Shown here: positions 1 through 7,265 of the stretch, piece by piece | Layout: each line of letters opens with the position of its first letter | How positions within the stretch are numbered: the stretch's first letter is position 1 | DNA from: Echinostoma caproni | Lineage: Eukaryota > Platyhelminthes > Trematoda > Plagiorchiida > Echinostomatidae | NCBI GenBank assembly: GCA_900618425.1 | Contig: UZAN01043829.1 | Location: 13,940-25,292 of the forward strand | DNA: 11,353 nucleotides | Direction: 5' to 3' | Translations under genes and position numbers: made by a program | The notes under the pieces: model-generated | What the model saw: only the letters and a program-made list of their open reading frames with translations | The model's database searches: none | What the model was told of the DNA's origin: nothing

Positions 1-820
1 GCATGTTACGCCAACAATCAGTCAATGAGGTAAACGACTGATCAAGAGAGATTTAAATGCTGGTACTAGCAGTGGGGTTGTAATTCCACAAGGTGGTGCT
101 GGATCGAGGACAGGCGTTTATTGTAGATCACAGTTGGGACATCGCTAATTTGGCATACATAACACAGCAATCTCATCTGAAACATACGGTCGCAGTTCCT
201 GGCAGCACACCGGATAATGGATGCAGCAATCGGTAGTTATTCTTTGAGACCCAGCAATTTGTCCTCGATGATCTTGTTAATTTTTGATCGTTCACAAAGG
301 TGAGTAGTATCTCGCGACAGTAGTAGTGGCACTACTGCACACACCTATAAGCTTCGCTAATGGCTCAATCAGGCGTTGGATGTGCATTTGTGGGTGTGTG
401 TATTGTGCTCCAAAGGTAGAGAATCATCCGGGAAGTCGTTCGAAGTGAATAGGGCAGAACGATGTGTGCCATGATCAGTCATTCCTAACATCAATTGCTG
501 AGCAAGCAATACTTCCGCAACTTTTTCCAAAGGTACGGAACGATTATCTTGAGAATGTGATGCACTCAGCTATCGTGAAATTAACGAATGCAGGTGTTCA
601 ACAGGAACTTGCTTCAGCAGAAAATATAGGTATGAAGAAATAATTTTTAGGGTGATTTTCTGACGATTTCTCCGATGCACGGAAGGCTTCCCGCAGAGTT
701 ATGAAAATATGAAAATATGAAAATGGAGCACAAACTGATTAATGGAATTACGTAACGGAGTTTTTTAGTACACATTTTCATGTGATGAACAGCAGACGAG
801 GTAAACACCATAGTCATGAG
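1..820. other. Unassigned sequence with two weak open tracts
   Basis: I recognise no gene or repeat family in this stretch. Two plus-strand tracts read as plausible protein. One covers 84-287, has an in-frame TAG at 234-236 and closes at a TGA at 285-287. The other covers about 446-643 and includes the peptide AILPQLFPKVRNDYLENV. Donor-like sequences follow them: AAAG|GTGAGT at 299/300 and ATAG|GTATGA at 629/630. Open runs of 50-65 codons are common by chance when six frames are searched, and no family was recognised, so these are possible decayed exons at best. A short AT-rich direct repeat (ATGAAAAT units) lies at about 700-726. Confidence 0.3.
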
Positions 821-836
821 GACCTGCTATTCATTG

Positions 837-1037
837 ATGGAAACTGGTAACCTAAACCCCGGAACTTGGATTGGTGAACCACATAAGGCCCCTATAGGTT
901 GGGTGTGATATTGAACCGAACGATGCCACAGAGGCCTACCACCAAAGTTGGGTAGCGGTGGCGGGGCTCGAACCTCGGACCATAGGGTCCAAAGCACGCC
1001 GATGACAGCCACTAAAGCACTGCGTCACCATCACCCA
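837..1037 (-). repeat. tRNA-derived SINE-like element
   Basis: On the minus strand the sequence carries a good RNA polymerase III B box, GGTTCGAGCCC, at 964-974. A plausible A-box region (TGACGCAGTG) lies about 45-50 bases upstream, near 1018-1027. That spacing and order are those of a tRNA or a tRNA-derived SINE head. A tRNA-unrelated body follows towards 837. The sequence does not fold into a clean cloverleaf, because the T-stem next to the B box is only partly paired, so a functional tRNA is unlikely. I could not find clear target-site duplications, so both ends are approximate. A 61-codon open frame across the minus strand here is a by-product of the repeat and is not annotated as a gene. 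Confidence 0.5.
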
Positions 1038-1348
1038 TGTCATTACCGGGCAAACACAGGTTCGGGAATAATCCAACAATATAACTAGATAACACTACCG
1101 GACATATAGCAAGTGCATTTAATTACGGTGAGTAGCCTCTCAGATATTTCCAATCCTTGAGTGGTATTTCACACATTCCCTCTGATCTTCGGATCGACAA
1201 CTCTTCGATTGCGGAATTCAGATTACATATTTCAACATCTAAATCAGACATCATCCGAACCTGCGGCAGGAGGTTTTTACTCGGAACCTGGTGCACGGAA
1301 CTTCTCCTGATCATGCGCGCGCGTGTGTTTGTGTGCATGTAAGAATGT
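1038..1348. other. Region left of the interrupted GIY-YIG ORF tail
   Basis: This region lies beyond the stop of the minus-strand GIY-YIG tail. It contains a decayed alternating purine/pyrimidine stretch (GCGCGCGCGTGTG) at about 1315-1338. A 71-codon minus-strand open frame at 1123-1338 includes VEICNLNSAIEELSIRRSEG. I do not recognise it. It could be 3' flanking sequence of the Penelope-like element or chance, so no function is proposed. Confidence 0.25.
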
Positions 1349-1479
1349 TTAGCGTGTTAGTTGATGTGACCTTTCCCCACTTGGGTCAAGTAACACGTCA
1401 TGTTCTGTCTTGGTTTTCACACTCGGCCAAGGCAATTAGAGTGCCTGCACCAGTCGTTTTTGGGCACACAGGTTGGGCC
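1349..1479 (-). pseudogene. C-terminal tail of a GIY-YIG (Penelope-like) ORF, left of the gypsy insertion
   Basis: Read on the minus strand from the edge of the 5' LTR, this segment begins PNLCAQKRLVQAL, meets a TAA at 1436-1438, continues LPWPSV and ends at a TAA at 1349-1351. The PNLC.QK...QAL..PWP pattern is what I expect immediately after the GIY-YIG domain in flatworm retroelement ORFs; this is from memory and was not checked by a search. The GIY-YIG core itself is on the other side of the gypsy element at 6864-7265, on the same strand. Deleting the gypsy element and one GGCC copy puts the two parts next to each other, and the reading continues after a one-base shift. The in-frame TAA shows the gene was already decaying, or has decayed since. 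Confidence 0.65.
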
Positions 1480-1757
1480 TGTAGTGTAAAGCCGAAACTG
1501 ACTGACGTCTAGTAATTGAACGTCGAGCTGTCGTCGATAACCATCTGTTCCCCTTTCTTTTTACAGGCTATACAAGTTACGCGACACCCAGCACAGTGAT
1601 AAAAGACAGTAAGATCGAAGACCAAAAATAGCACCCACACGTAGTATTATCATTTTGTATTGTAATCATTTCACATTCTTATGGCGTTGCTACGTTTTGC
1701 ACCAATATAATTTCGTTCGAATCCGTCGAATCTTCTCCTTGATCGAAACATACCACA
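1480..1757 (+). repeat. 5' long terminal repeat
   Basis: This 278-bp LTR begins TGTAGTG and ends ACA. It aligns along its whole length with about 6575-6856, at roughly 85% identity with small gaps near the 5' end. A conserved CACCAATATAAT block in both LTRs (about 1700-1711 here) combines a CCAAT-like and a TATA-like sequence and may belong to the promoter, which is inference. The pyrimidine-rich TTCCCCTTTC..TTTTTACAGG block near 1547-1567 is also shared. Confidence 0.88.
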
Positions 1758-1760
1758 AAA

Positions 1761-1778
1761 TGGCGACCCTGGCAGGAT
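1761..1778 (+). other. Primer-binding site (possible tRNA-Trp type)
   Basis: The 18 bases TGGCGACCCTGGCAGGAT begin three bases after the 5' LTR ends. They start with TGG, complementary to the CCA tail of a tRNA. About 13 of 18 positions agree with the tRNA-Trp complement typical of CsRn1-like elements, as I recall it. The position is convincing; the tRNA identity is tentative because of the mismatches. Confidence 0.65.
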
Positions 1779-1783
1779 CTACC

Positions 1784-2650
1784 ATGTCAAAGAAAACCGC
1801 ATTCAAAGAATCCGAACCTGGACAATCTCCAACAGGTTTTGGAACCCTCTGGACCCTGTTGTCTCCGCTTCTGTCCTTACTTTCCTCCGTAGTCCGAGGC
1901 GGGCACGTATATGCTCAATCCTCCCCGAGTCTGTCCACGCCGAATAGGTTTGCATTGGGGGACAATTTCCGGCGCTGGGCTTCCGACGCCCCGGACTGCT
2001 TGGGGTTGTTTCTAGCGAATGACTGACGGCGCGTCCTGCTCTCTCTGTTGGACGGCGAAGCAAAAGATATCGCCCTCGAAGTGATCCGGGCCGACGACTC
2101 CATATCTGCAAATGTCTTCTCTCGGTTGCGACAGTATCTCACCGACGATACCGACATACTGATGGCCCGTTACAAATTCCAGACCACGATCCAACAGCCC
2201 AGTGAAAAAAATTCATACACTCATTTGACACGTGCGACCACTTATTTCCGGAATTAGACGATGAAAGCATGGACTTTGAAATCTTCGAACAAGTATGCGG
2301 TGGCGTCCGACATCCGGAACTCGTTAAGAGGTTTTGAAGACACCCGCCACTGATATAACAGGCTCACTGGAGGCAGGACGTGAAATTTAACACATCAAAA
2401 ATTTTCTAAGTGAACACCCATTTGGCCTGCCGGAGAAGTTCGCCCCTATTCGCCCACCCAGGGGAAGGTTCGAAGGCACCCGAGGGTTTCGCAGACCGCA
2501 GCAAACATGCCATCCAAGTTTTCCCGGAAGATATCCCGGAACGCGTTGGCCTTCCCAACAGGGTAACTGCAAGTAGTGCCCGTGTTTTGGAACGCGTGCC
2601 GTCACATGTGGGCACAATCAAATCAGTGAGTTCAGCGTTTCTCTCTGATC
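1784..2650 (+). pseudogene. gag: gag remnant with degenerate CCHC zinc knuckle
   Basis: Gag forms the retrotransposon's particle and packages its RNA. I start it at the ATG at 1784, in ACCATG context just after the primer site; an in-frame ATG at 1760 overlaps that site. The capsid-like motif FALGDNFRRW is followed by an in-frame TGA at 2024-2026. The same frame resumes with LLSLLDGEAKDIAL and continues until about 2230, where a frameshift moves it to LFPELDDESMDFEIFEQV. A further shift, with a TAA at 2388-2390, leads to a basic Arg/Pro-rich tail from about 2391. A zinc-knuckle-length motif sits at 2568-2609: Cys spacing C-X2-C-X9-C fits CX2CX4HX4C, but Thr replaces His and the third codon is TAG. 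The tail shares its frame with the protease, with another TGA at 2646-2648. The gene cannot give an intact Gag. Confidence 0.82.
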
Positions 2651-2675
2651 ATTTAACTACCGTGGTCTAAAAGGT

Positions 2676-2995
2676 AATCCCATGCTACCTATCATGTTAT
2701 GGGGAAGAAGGTTGCAGGCGTTGAACGAAACTGGGGCGGCTCGTTCAATATCCCATATTAGGCATATCTCCTTAGATATGCCAGGGGTCAAACTAGTCAC
2801 AACCGACAATATCCTCCTACACAGTAACTGCCCCGTGAATGACATGATAATTCCACAAACACTAATGGACTCAGACTGTTTACCATGGGATGTCGTCCTG
2901 GGAATGGATTTCCTTCAGGCGAACCAGGCCATTATTGATTTACCAAGGTGTTCGATTACAACCAGAGGCCAGAGAATCGCATTCACACAACCCCA
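2676..2995 (+). pseudogene. pol: pol: retropepsin-like protease remnant with altered active site
   Basis: This domain would cut the Gag-Pol polyprotein. The frame continues from the gag tail and is open from 2649 to the stop at 3030-3032. The active-site block reads ALNETGAARS, where retropepsins have D-T/S-G: codon 2727-2729 is GAA (Glu), not Asp. The second hallmark, VVLGMDFLQANQAIIDL, with the LG.DFL pattern of gypsy proteases, is well kept at about 2893-2943. Length and order fit a gypsy protease between Gag and RT. A frameshift between about 2960 and 3000 moves the polyprotein frame on to the linker KQLLSSQGIAYPVSEKICD. A TAA follows at 3088-3090. The Asp-to-Glu change would be expected to abolish activity. 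Confidence 0.75.
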
Positions 2996-3090
2996 AACCA
3001 GAAGATGGGGATCATTTCCAATGGGAAGTTAAGCAGCTGCTTTCATCACAAGGTATTGCCTATCCTGTCAGTGAGAAAATCTGTGATTAA

Positions 3091-4150
3091 ATCGAGAACA
3101 GTGCTCCAGGATTGGAGCCCAAATGCGTCAAGGCAATTCAGCGTGTGATCGAACAGTATGCGGACGCATTCACGTGGAGTGACACTCAGCTGGGGCGGAT
3201 AAACTTAGTGAAACATCGAATAGATGCAGGAAACGCTCCATCGATAAAGGTTCCTCATAGACGCATACCTGTATTTTGGATGAATAAGCTAGCCAAGACC
3301 ATTCGGCATATGAAGAAATGTAACGTTGGCCTCCATTTATGCGTCGACTATAGGCAGTTGAATAAAGTAATCAAAAAGATGCGTTTCCACTGCCAAGAGC
3401 CGATGATCTGTGCAACGCATTGGTCAACCCGAAATGCTTCAGTACTTTGGACTTGGCATCTGGATACTGGCAAGTGGAAGTAGATGAAAAAGACCGTCCC
3501 AAAACGGCTTTTTTCACACCATCGGGGCTCGAAGAGTTCCCGACGATACTGTTCGGACTAATTAACGCATCGGTTACGTTCCACCGATTAATGCAACAGA
3601 CGTTGAAGAGTGTGGTTCCAAACCAATGCTTGGTTTATCTGGACGATATAATCGTCCATGGAACCACGGAAAAGAACTACTTGGATAATCTAAAAATATT
3701 CATCGACAGACTGAAGAAGATAGATGTAGTATTGGGAATAGTATTCGAAATGAGGTTCCAGAATTCGCGCAATACCAATCCCCGAAATAGAACAACTTCG
3801 AATCGAATAGCACACGACCTTTATTCGAATCGTATACTATGCATATTCAATGCATTTAAAGTGTACAAGGAATTTAGAGGTCAGTGTCACACATCACAAT
3901 AGGCCTCCGCCTGAAACCGGAAAAATGTCGCTTCATACACTCCAAGGTTGCATACCTAGGACACACCATTTCGTCAGCAAGGGTCCACACAAACTCGAAG
4001 AAAATCGAACAAGTACAATCCTGGCCTACACCACAGAGTTTGGAAGAATTTATAAGCTTCTTAGGACTAGCGTCCTACTACGGGCGATTCATGGCCAATT
4101 TTGCCTGAATTGCATCAATCCTACACTCTATGATGGCGAAGAACAAACCA
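3091..4150 (+). pseudogene. pol: pol: reverse transcriptase remnant, YLDD retained
   Basis: This would be the RNA-dependent DNA polymerase of the element. In order: a pre-RT segment (KCVKAIQRVIEQYADAFTWS) and the substrate-side block LVKHRIDAGNAPSIK. Next, CVDYRQLNKV follows KKCNVG directly, so about 20-25 fingers residues (the SPWASPVVLVKKKDG region) are missing near 3325. A frameshift falls in the A-run at 3373-3377. Motif A STLDLASGYWQVEVD follows, with Asp at 3450-3452, and then the catalytic YLDD at 3636-3647. The frame then meets a foreign 156-bp segment at 3742-3897. The thumb/connection resumes with LRLKPEKCRFIHSKVAYLGH and WPTPQSLEEFISFLGLASYYGRF, and a TGA at 4106-4108 interrupts it. 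The identification as gypsy RT is secure; activity is not possible. Confidence 0.92.
3742..3897. other. 156-bp insertion inside RT flanked by AATAG direct repeats
   Basis: The sequence between YLDD and the LKPEKC block has no counterpart in gypsy RTs. It is bordered by AATAG at 3737-3741 and AATAG at 3898-3902. Removing the interval with one AATAG joins the frame-0 coding sequence on the left to the frame-2 coding sequence on the right without changing the reading. This is the signature of an insertion with a 5-bp target duplication. No terminal inverted repeats are visible. AATAG also occurs inside the insert at 3786 and 3806, which weakens the duplication argument slightly. The insert is rich in TTCGAA/ATTCG motifs and I do not recognise its family. 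Confidence 0.6.
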
Positions 4151-4625
4151 CTTAGATGGGACACCGAACGCGAAAGGTCATTTCAAACACTCAGATAACT
4201 TCTTGGTTCAGCACCCATTTTGGCACTCCTTGACACGTCTCCGTCCGCTGGACACAGATGCTAGCGACACTGCAATCGGCACAGTACTGTCGCAAATAGG
4301 GCGAGACTGATTCAACACGTTATAGCCTAAGGGAGCCGATGATTGAGCAAAAGTGAAAGGAACTACTGTACCACTCGAAAAATGTTGGCACAGGCATTCT
4401 TTCTGAGACACTGCAGGCACTATCTAGTCGGCCGGTTATTCATTGTCCGTACTGACCACGAATCCCTAAGCTGGCTATAAAATTTCAAAGATGCTGAAGG
4501 TCAAATGGTGCGGTGGCAAGAAATAATCCAAGAGTACGACTTCTACTGTTACCACAAACCCGGAGAAAAGCACACCAACGCCGATGCGCTGTCGCGAAGC
4601 CCTTCCCGCCACCATGGCGATTGTC
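4151..4625 (+). pseudogene. pol: pol: RNase H remnant
   Basis: RNase H would degrade the RNA strand during reverse transcription. The connection to RT reads PLRWDTERERSFQTLR, with a TAA at about 4196, then SAPILALLDTSPSAG. A frameshift near 4245-4250 leads to LDTDASDTAIGTVLSQ, which contains the first catalytic Asp (TDAS, codon 4257-4259). After further stops the frame resumes as LSKSERNYCTTRKMLAQAFF. Here the usual E before MLA, the catalytic Glu, is absent. FLRHCRHYLVGRLFIVRTDHESLSWL then keeps the TDH Asp. The domain ends with MVRWQEIIQEYDFYCYHKPG and the HTNADALSRSP hallmark of gypsy elements. Stops include TAG at about 4260 and TAA at about 4478. Confidence 0.88.
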
Positions 4626-5935
4626 CAACCTGCGCCAACCTATACGTAGCAACAGTGTGGCTGCAACGGGCTTATTACGGGCGTTGGCAAACAGTCCAGA
4701 AACGGTGCTCATCTACGACGGACTACTCTCAGGCGGTGACTGACTGACCAGCCGTGATATGGAAGTAAAGAGCTACGACAGCCGATGCCTTTGGTCGATG
4801 TGGAACCAGTTGAAAATGGTGGAAGGAGTGATGTTTGTCCCCTGCAATTCAGACTATATATCACGAATAGGGGTATCGCAGACACTGGTTCGCGAAGTTC
4901 TGCCAGACCTACATACAGAGTTAAGTCACGCGGGTATCAACAAACTGGAGTTTGCAGTGAGACAACGCTCTGGGGGACCGCACCTACATAGGGACGTCGT
5001 AAAATTCTGCAATGCATGTGAACTATGTGGCAGTTTCAAATTCCGTCCCACAGTAATCTGGCACCAATCTAGACAATCACTGCTGGATACCCGAATGAAA
5101 TGTTCGGTATCGACATAATCGGACCCGTGCCGGACACGCTAATGAACCATAAGTACATTCTTGTACTGGTTGACTACTTCACTAAACGGTGTGAAGCCAT
5201 ACCCCTGAAACAAGCGGACGCTGTGACTGTAACAGACGCCATACTAGAAAGATGGATTTACAAATGGGGTGCACCCGGACAGCTGCACTCACACCGTGGA
5301 TCGAATTTTGAAAGCGCTTTACTGCGGGAAGTGTGCAAAGCCCCGGGCATAGACAAGACGAGAATAACGGCCTATCATCCCCAGGGAAACGGCCAGGTGG
5401 GAAAAAAAGCGCTCTCTAAAATCCCTGCTGAATGACTTCACAGAAACCAACCCCAGTGAGTGGGACCGCGTACTGTTACGCTGCCTGCTGACGTATAACA
5501 ATACAATCCAACGATCCACGGACCAGGCACTACACTTCCTGTGGACTGGCTGAGAGATAAGACTTCCGAGCGACATTCGACTACCAACTATCGGCCGCCA
5601 GCCACTGATGGTCACATAGTACGTATCTAAGATGATCGACTTACTAAGAACAGCAAACCAGATGGCCCGCACCCACCTCGAAGCATTGTAGAGATACCAG
5701 AAGGATTACTACGACAAGAAGTGCTTTGGAGCTCATTACGAGCAGGCGGTATGGTTTCGCAAGACACAGACATCTCCGGTAGTACCAGCGAAACTCTATA
5801 CAGAATGGCGCTGACCCTTTGTTGTAGAATGATTACTATCGTAAACAAACTGTGGAATTCGGGAAGTTGGATCGATACAGCCAACCTTGCGGCACACTTC
5901 AACAAATTCAAACCATACCTACCACATTGTAATGA
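4626..5935 (+). pseudogene. pol: pol: integrase remnant with DDE triad lost
   Basis: Integrase would insert the cDNA into the host chromosome. The N-terminal HHCC zinc finger is recognisable: His at 4912-4914 and 4927-4929 in LHTELSHAGINKL, then CNACELCG with Cys at 5017 and 5026. A frameshift at about 5075-5100 leads into the core. The first catalytic Asp is kept (GIDIIGP, 5112-5114). The second position is His in LHSHRGSNFES (5292-5294), where Asp is expected. The third is Gly in NGQVGK (5400-5402), where Glu is expected. A 7-A run at 5402-5408 then shifts the frame to LLNDFTETNPSEWDRVLLRCLL. The C-terminal part is a single frame broken by stops at 5551, 5617, 5689 and 5812, ending FNKFKPYLPHC in another frame. 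The order and motifs make the call secure. Confidence 0.92.
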
Positions 5936-5937
5936 TT

Positions 5938-6000
5938 GTGGTAGTAGTAGTAGTAGTAGTAGTAGTAGTAATAGTAGTAGTAGTAGTAGTAGTAGTAGTA
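5938..6000 (+). repeat. (AGT)n trinucleotide microsatellite
   Basis: About 20 AGT/TAG units in a row, with a single interruption (GTAATAG) near 5969-5972. It follows the end of the integrase homology and precedes repeat copy R1. The serine-rich and leucine-rich open frames that cross it are artefacts of the simple repeat. On the minus strand it reads (CTA)n, which also matches the CTACTAC next to another R copy at about 8926-8932. Confidence 0.97.
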
Positions 6001-6059
6001 CGCAAGGAACTTGGAACACAAACCACGCAATAGGAAACACCGGACACTAATCAGGCATC

Positions 6060-6420
6060 AGCTATCAAGAACTGGATTACGAAAGCGCTGAACCGCAATG
6101 GCACGAGCTCGCAATATCCTATCTGAACGAGACGCGAGAAAAAGGCCACAAGAATGGTAGTTCGTAGTTCGTTTATTGAAAGAAATGAGTGCGATTAAAT
6201 AACACGTACAAAAGAAGATCATTGGTTATCTAGGCTTCTACTAATCGTATTGCAGTATTGCTTGCATGACTTTGCTTCTGTCTGCACTGTGTCGGATTGG
6301 CTGTCACGATCCACCAATGGCATGTAGTCAGAAGCCGTACGGGTGTCAGCGACGTCATCTTTCTAATTTGATTGATCGCAGGTGTCCAGAAACTGTAACG
6401 CGCCGCTCCAGGGTAGGCGT
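6060..6420 (-). repeat. Repeat R, copy R1 (inside the gypsy element)
   Basis: The core at 6126-6217 aligns with cores at 8744-8830, 9647-9727 and 9940-10030. Shared blocks in plus-strand reading are GAGACGCGAGAAAAAGG.CAC, then TTTATTGA..GAAA, then GCGATT.AATAA..CGTA. On the minus strand, taken as sense, TTTATT (6172-6177) becomes AATAAA, followed by a T-rich block. Homology to copy R2 continues to TCTAATT and AAACTGTAACGC at about 6362-6400. A TGACGTCG CRE-like site (minus strand, 6350-6357) corresponds to the perfect TGACGTCA in R2. This copy lies antisense to the gypsy element, between integrase and the purine tract, so it is probably an insertion. The alternative is that R is part of the 3' end of related elements. 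Confidence 0.6.
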
Positions 6421-6437
6421 CATCACGTAGGCCTGGA

Positions 6438-6563
6438 TCAACACACACACACCGCGCCGGAGACAAATAATAGCGAAAACAATTTGAGCCCGCCAGAGGT
6501 TACCGTCGAAGTAGGGGTACTGATTGAAGGAGGAATCGCTAGGACGTCGAGGACGACGCTTTC
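6438..6563 (+). other. 3' untranslated or C-terminal pol remnant before the purine tract
   Basis: A short (AC)n run at about 6440-6451 is followed by sequence open in one frame (SPPEVTVEVGVLIEGG, then ARTSRTTLSGEGG into the LTR edge). It may be the degenerate C-terminus of Pol or 3' UTR. I could not match it to a specific domain. Confidence 0.3.
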
Positions 6564-6576
6564 GGGAGAAGGGGGA
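6564..6576 (+). other. Polypurine tract
   Basis: GGGAGAAGGGGGA is an uninterrupted purine run immediately upstream of the 3' LTR start (TAGTGTA at 6577). That is where plus-strand DNA synthesis is primed in LTR retrotransposons. Confidence 0.85.
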
Positions 6577-6856
6577 TAGTGTAGAGTGAATTCGAAACTG
6601 AATGACGTCCAGTAATTCAATGTCGAGCTGTCGTTGACAGCCACCTGTTCCCCTTTCCTTTTACAGGCTATACAAGTTATGCGATACCCAGCACAGCGGT
6701 ACAAGACACTGAGAACGAAGATCAAAACAGCATCCACAGGCAACATTACCATTTTGAATTGTAAACATTTCACATTCGTATAGTGTTGCTACGTTTTGCA
6801 CCAATATAATTTTGTTTGAATCCGTCGAGTCTTCTCGTTGATCGAAACATGCTACA
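6575..6856 (+). repeat. 3' long terminal repeat
   Basis: Homologous to 1480-1757. It ends CTACA at 6856, directly followed by GGCC (6857-6860), matching the GGCC at 1476-1479 before the 5' LTR. The 5' TG seen in the left LTR appears as GA here, so the exact start is uncertain by a few bases. About 37 differences across some 263 aligned positions were counted by eye. Confidence 0.88.
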
Positions 6857-6863
6857 GGCCTAT

Positions 6864-7265
6864 TTAGCAAATGGTGATCACCTCGGCCATAGCTAGTGTC
6901 CAAAAGCGGGCTACCCTCGATCGATTGATTGGGTTGCGATAAACAACATCGGAAGCTACCTCCGGTTCTATCTTATGCCCGGTGTCGACTAGATGCCCCA
7001 CGATCGAGCTTGAGATACAACTGGTTATTTTCTGACTTAACCATCGTGGATGGTGCTCCTGAACGTGTTGAGACAAGCGGCTTACCGTACGACCTATGTA
7101 ACATGAGCCACAGACGCAATTAAAAGATTAAATTATGGTGGATGAGGTCAGTTTCGACAGTTTGTCCTTCACTTGAATTCGTATCACCGGTGATGTAGAG
7201 AACACTGATCTAAGTTTGGCTGCGGGGAAGTGAAATTTACAACCGCACTGAGTGATTGGACTGGT
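6864..7265 (-). pseudogene. GIY-YIG endonuclease domain of a Penelope-like retroelement
   Basis: Read on the minus strand, one frame runs from a stop at 7266-7268 to a stop at 6864-6866, with a single internal TAA at 7128-7130. It contains PAAKLRSVFSTSPVIRIQVK, then a Cys-rich block CVCGSCYIGRT (YIG codons 7092-7100). RLSQHVQEHHPRWL follows, then SSSIVGHLVDTGHKIEP and the late AMAEVITI. The C.CG..YIGRT..RL...EH pattern is that of GIY-YIG nucleases with an accompanying Cys/His cluster, as in Penelope-like retroelements. The Tyr, Arg and the late Glu (AEVI) look retained. The domain normally nicks target DNA for reverse transcription. The C-terminal tail is displaced to 1349-1479 by the gypsy insertion. 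I did not find the reverse transcriptase upstream. Assignment to Penelope-like elements rather than another GIY-YIG retroelement is inference. Confidence 0.75.

Larger units (their letters stand above)
1480..6856 (+). mobile_element. Degenerate full-length Ty3/gypsy LTR retrotransposon (CsRn1-like)
   Basis: The element has paired LTRs (1480-1757 and about 6575-6856), a primer-binding-like site, a gag frame, and protease, reverse transcriptase, RNase H and integrase remnants in that order, then a purine-rich tract. That domain order defines Ty3/gypsy elements. The 4-bp sequence GGCC lies at 1476-1479 and 6857-6860, directly outside the TG and CA ends, as expected of a target-site duplication. 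Internal lesions include many in-frame stops, several frameshifts, loss of RT fingers sequence, an inserted 156-bp segment and substitutions at catalytic residues. The LTRs differ at roughly 15% of positions by eye, which points to an ancient insertion. The CsRn1-like assignment rests on the appearance of the gag and integrase motifs and a possible tRNA-Trp primer. It needs a database comparison to confirm. Confidence 0.93.

Noticed and set aside
827..1012. 61-codon minus-strand open frame
   Set aside because: It lies wholly in the SINE-like repeat and has no protein motif.
964..1040. Functional tRNA gene suggested by the B box
   Set aside because: The arms do not form a complete cloverleaf and the sequence continues into a repeat body, so a tRNA-derived SINE fits better.
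1157..1512. Plus-strand small open frames at 1157-1342 and 1291-1512
   Set aside because: They are antisense to the GIY-YIG tail and cross a simple repeat and the LTR edge. No motif was seen.
5721..6050. Open frames coding poly-serine (plus) and poly-leucine (minus) runs
   Set aside because: They are translations of the (AGT)n microsatellite fused to integrase remnants, not proteins.
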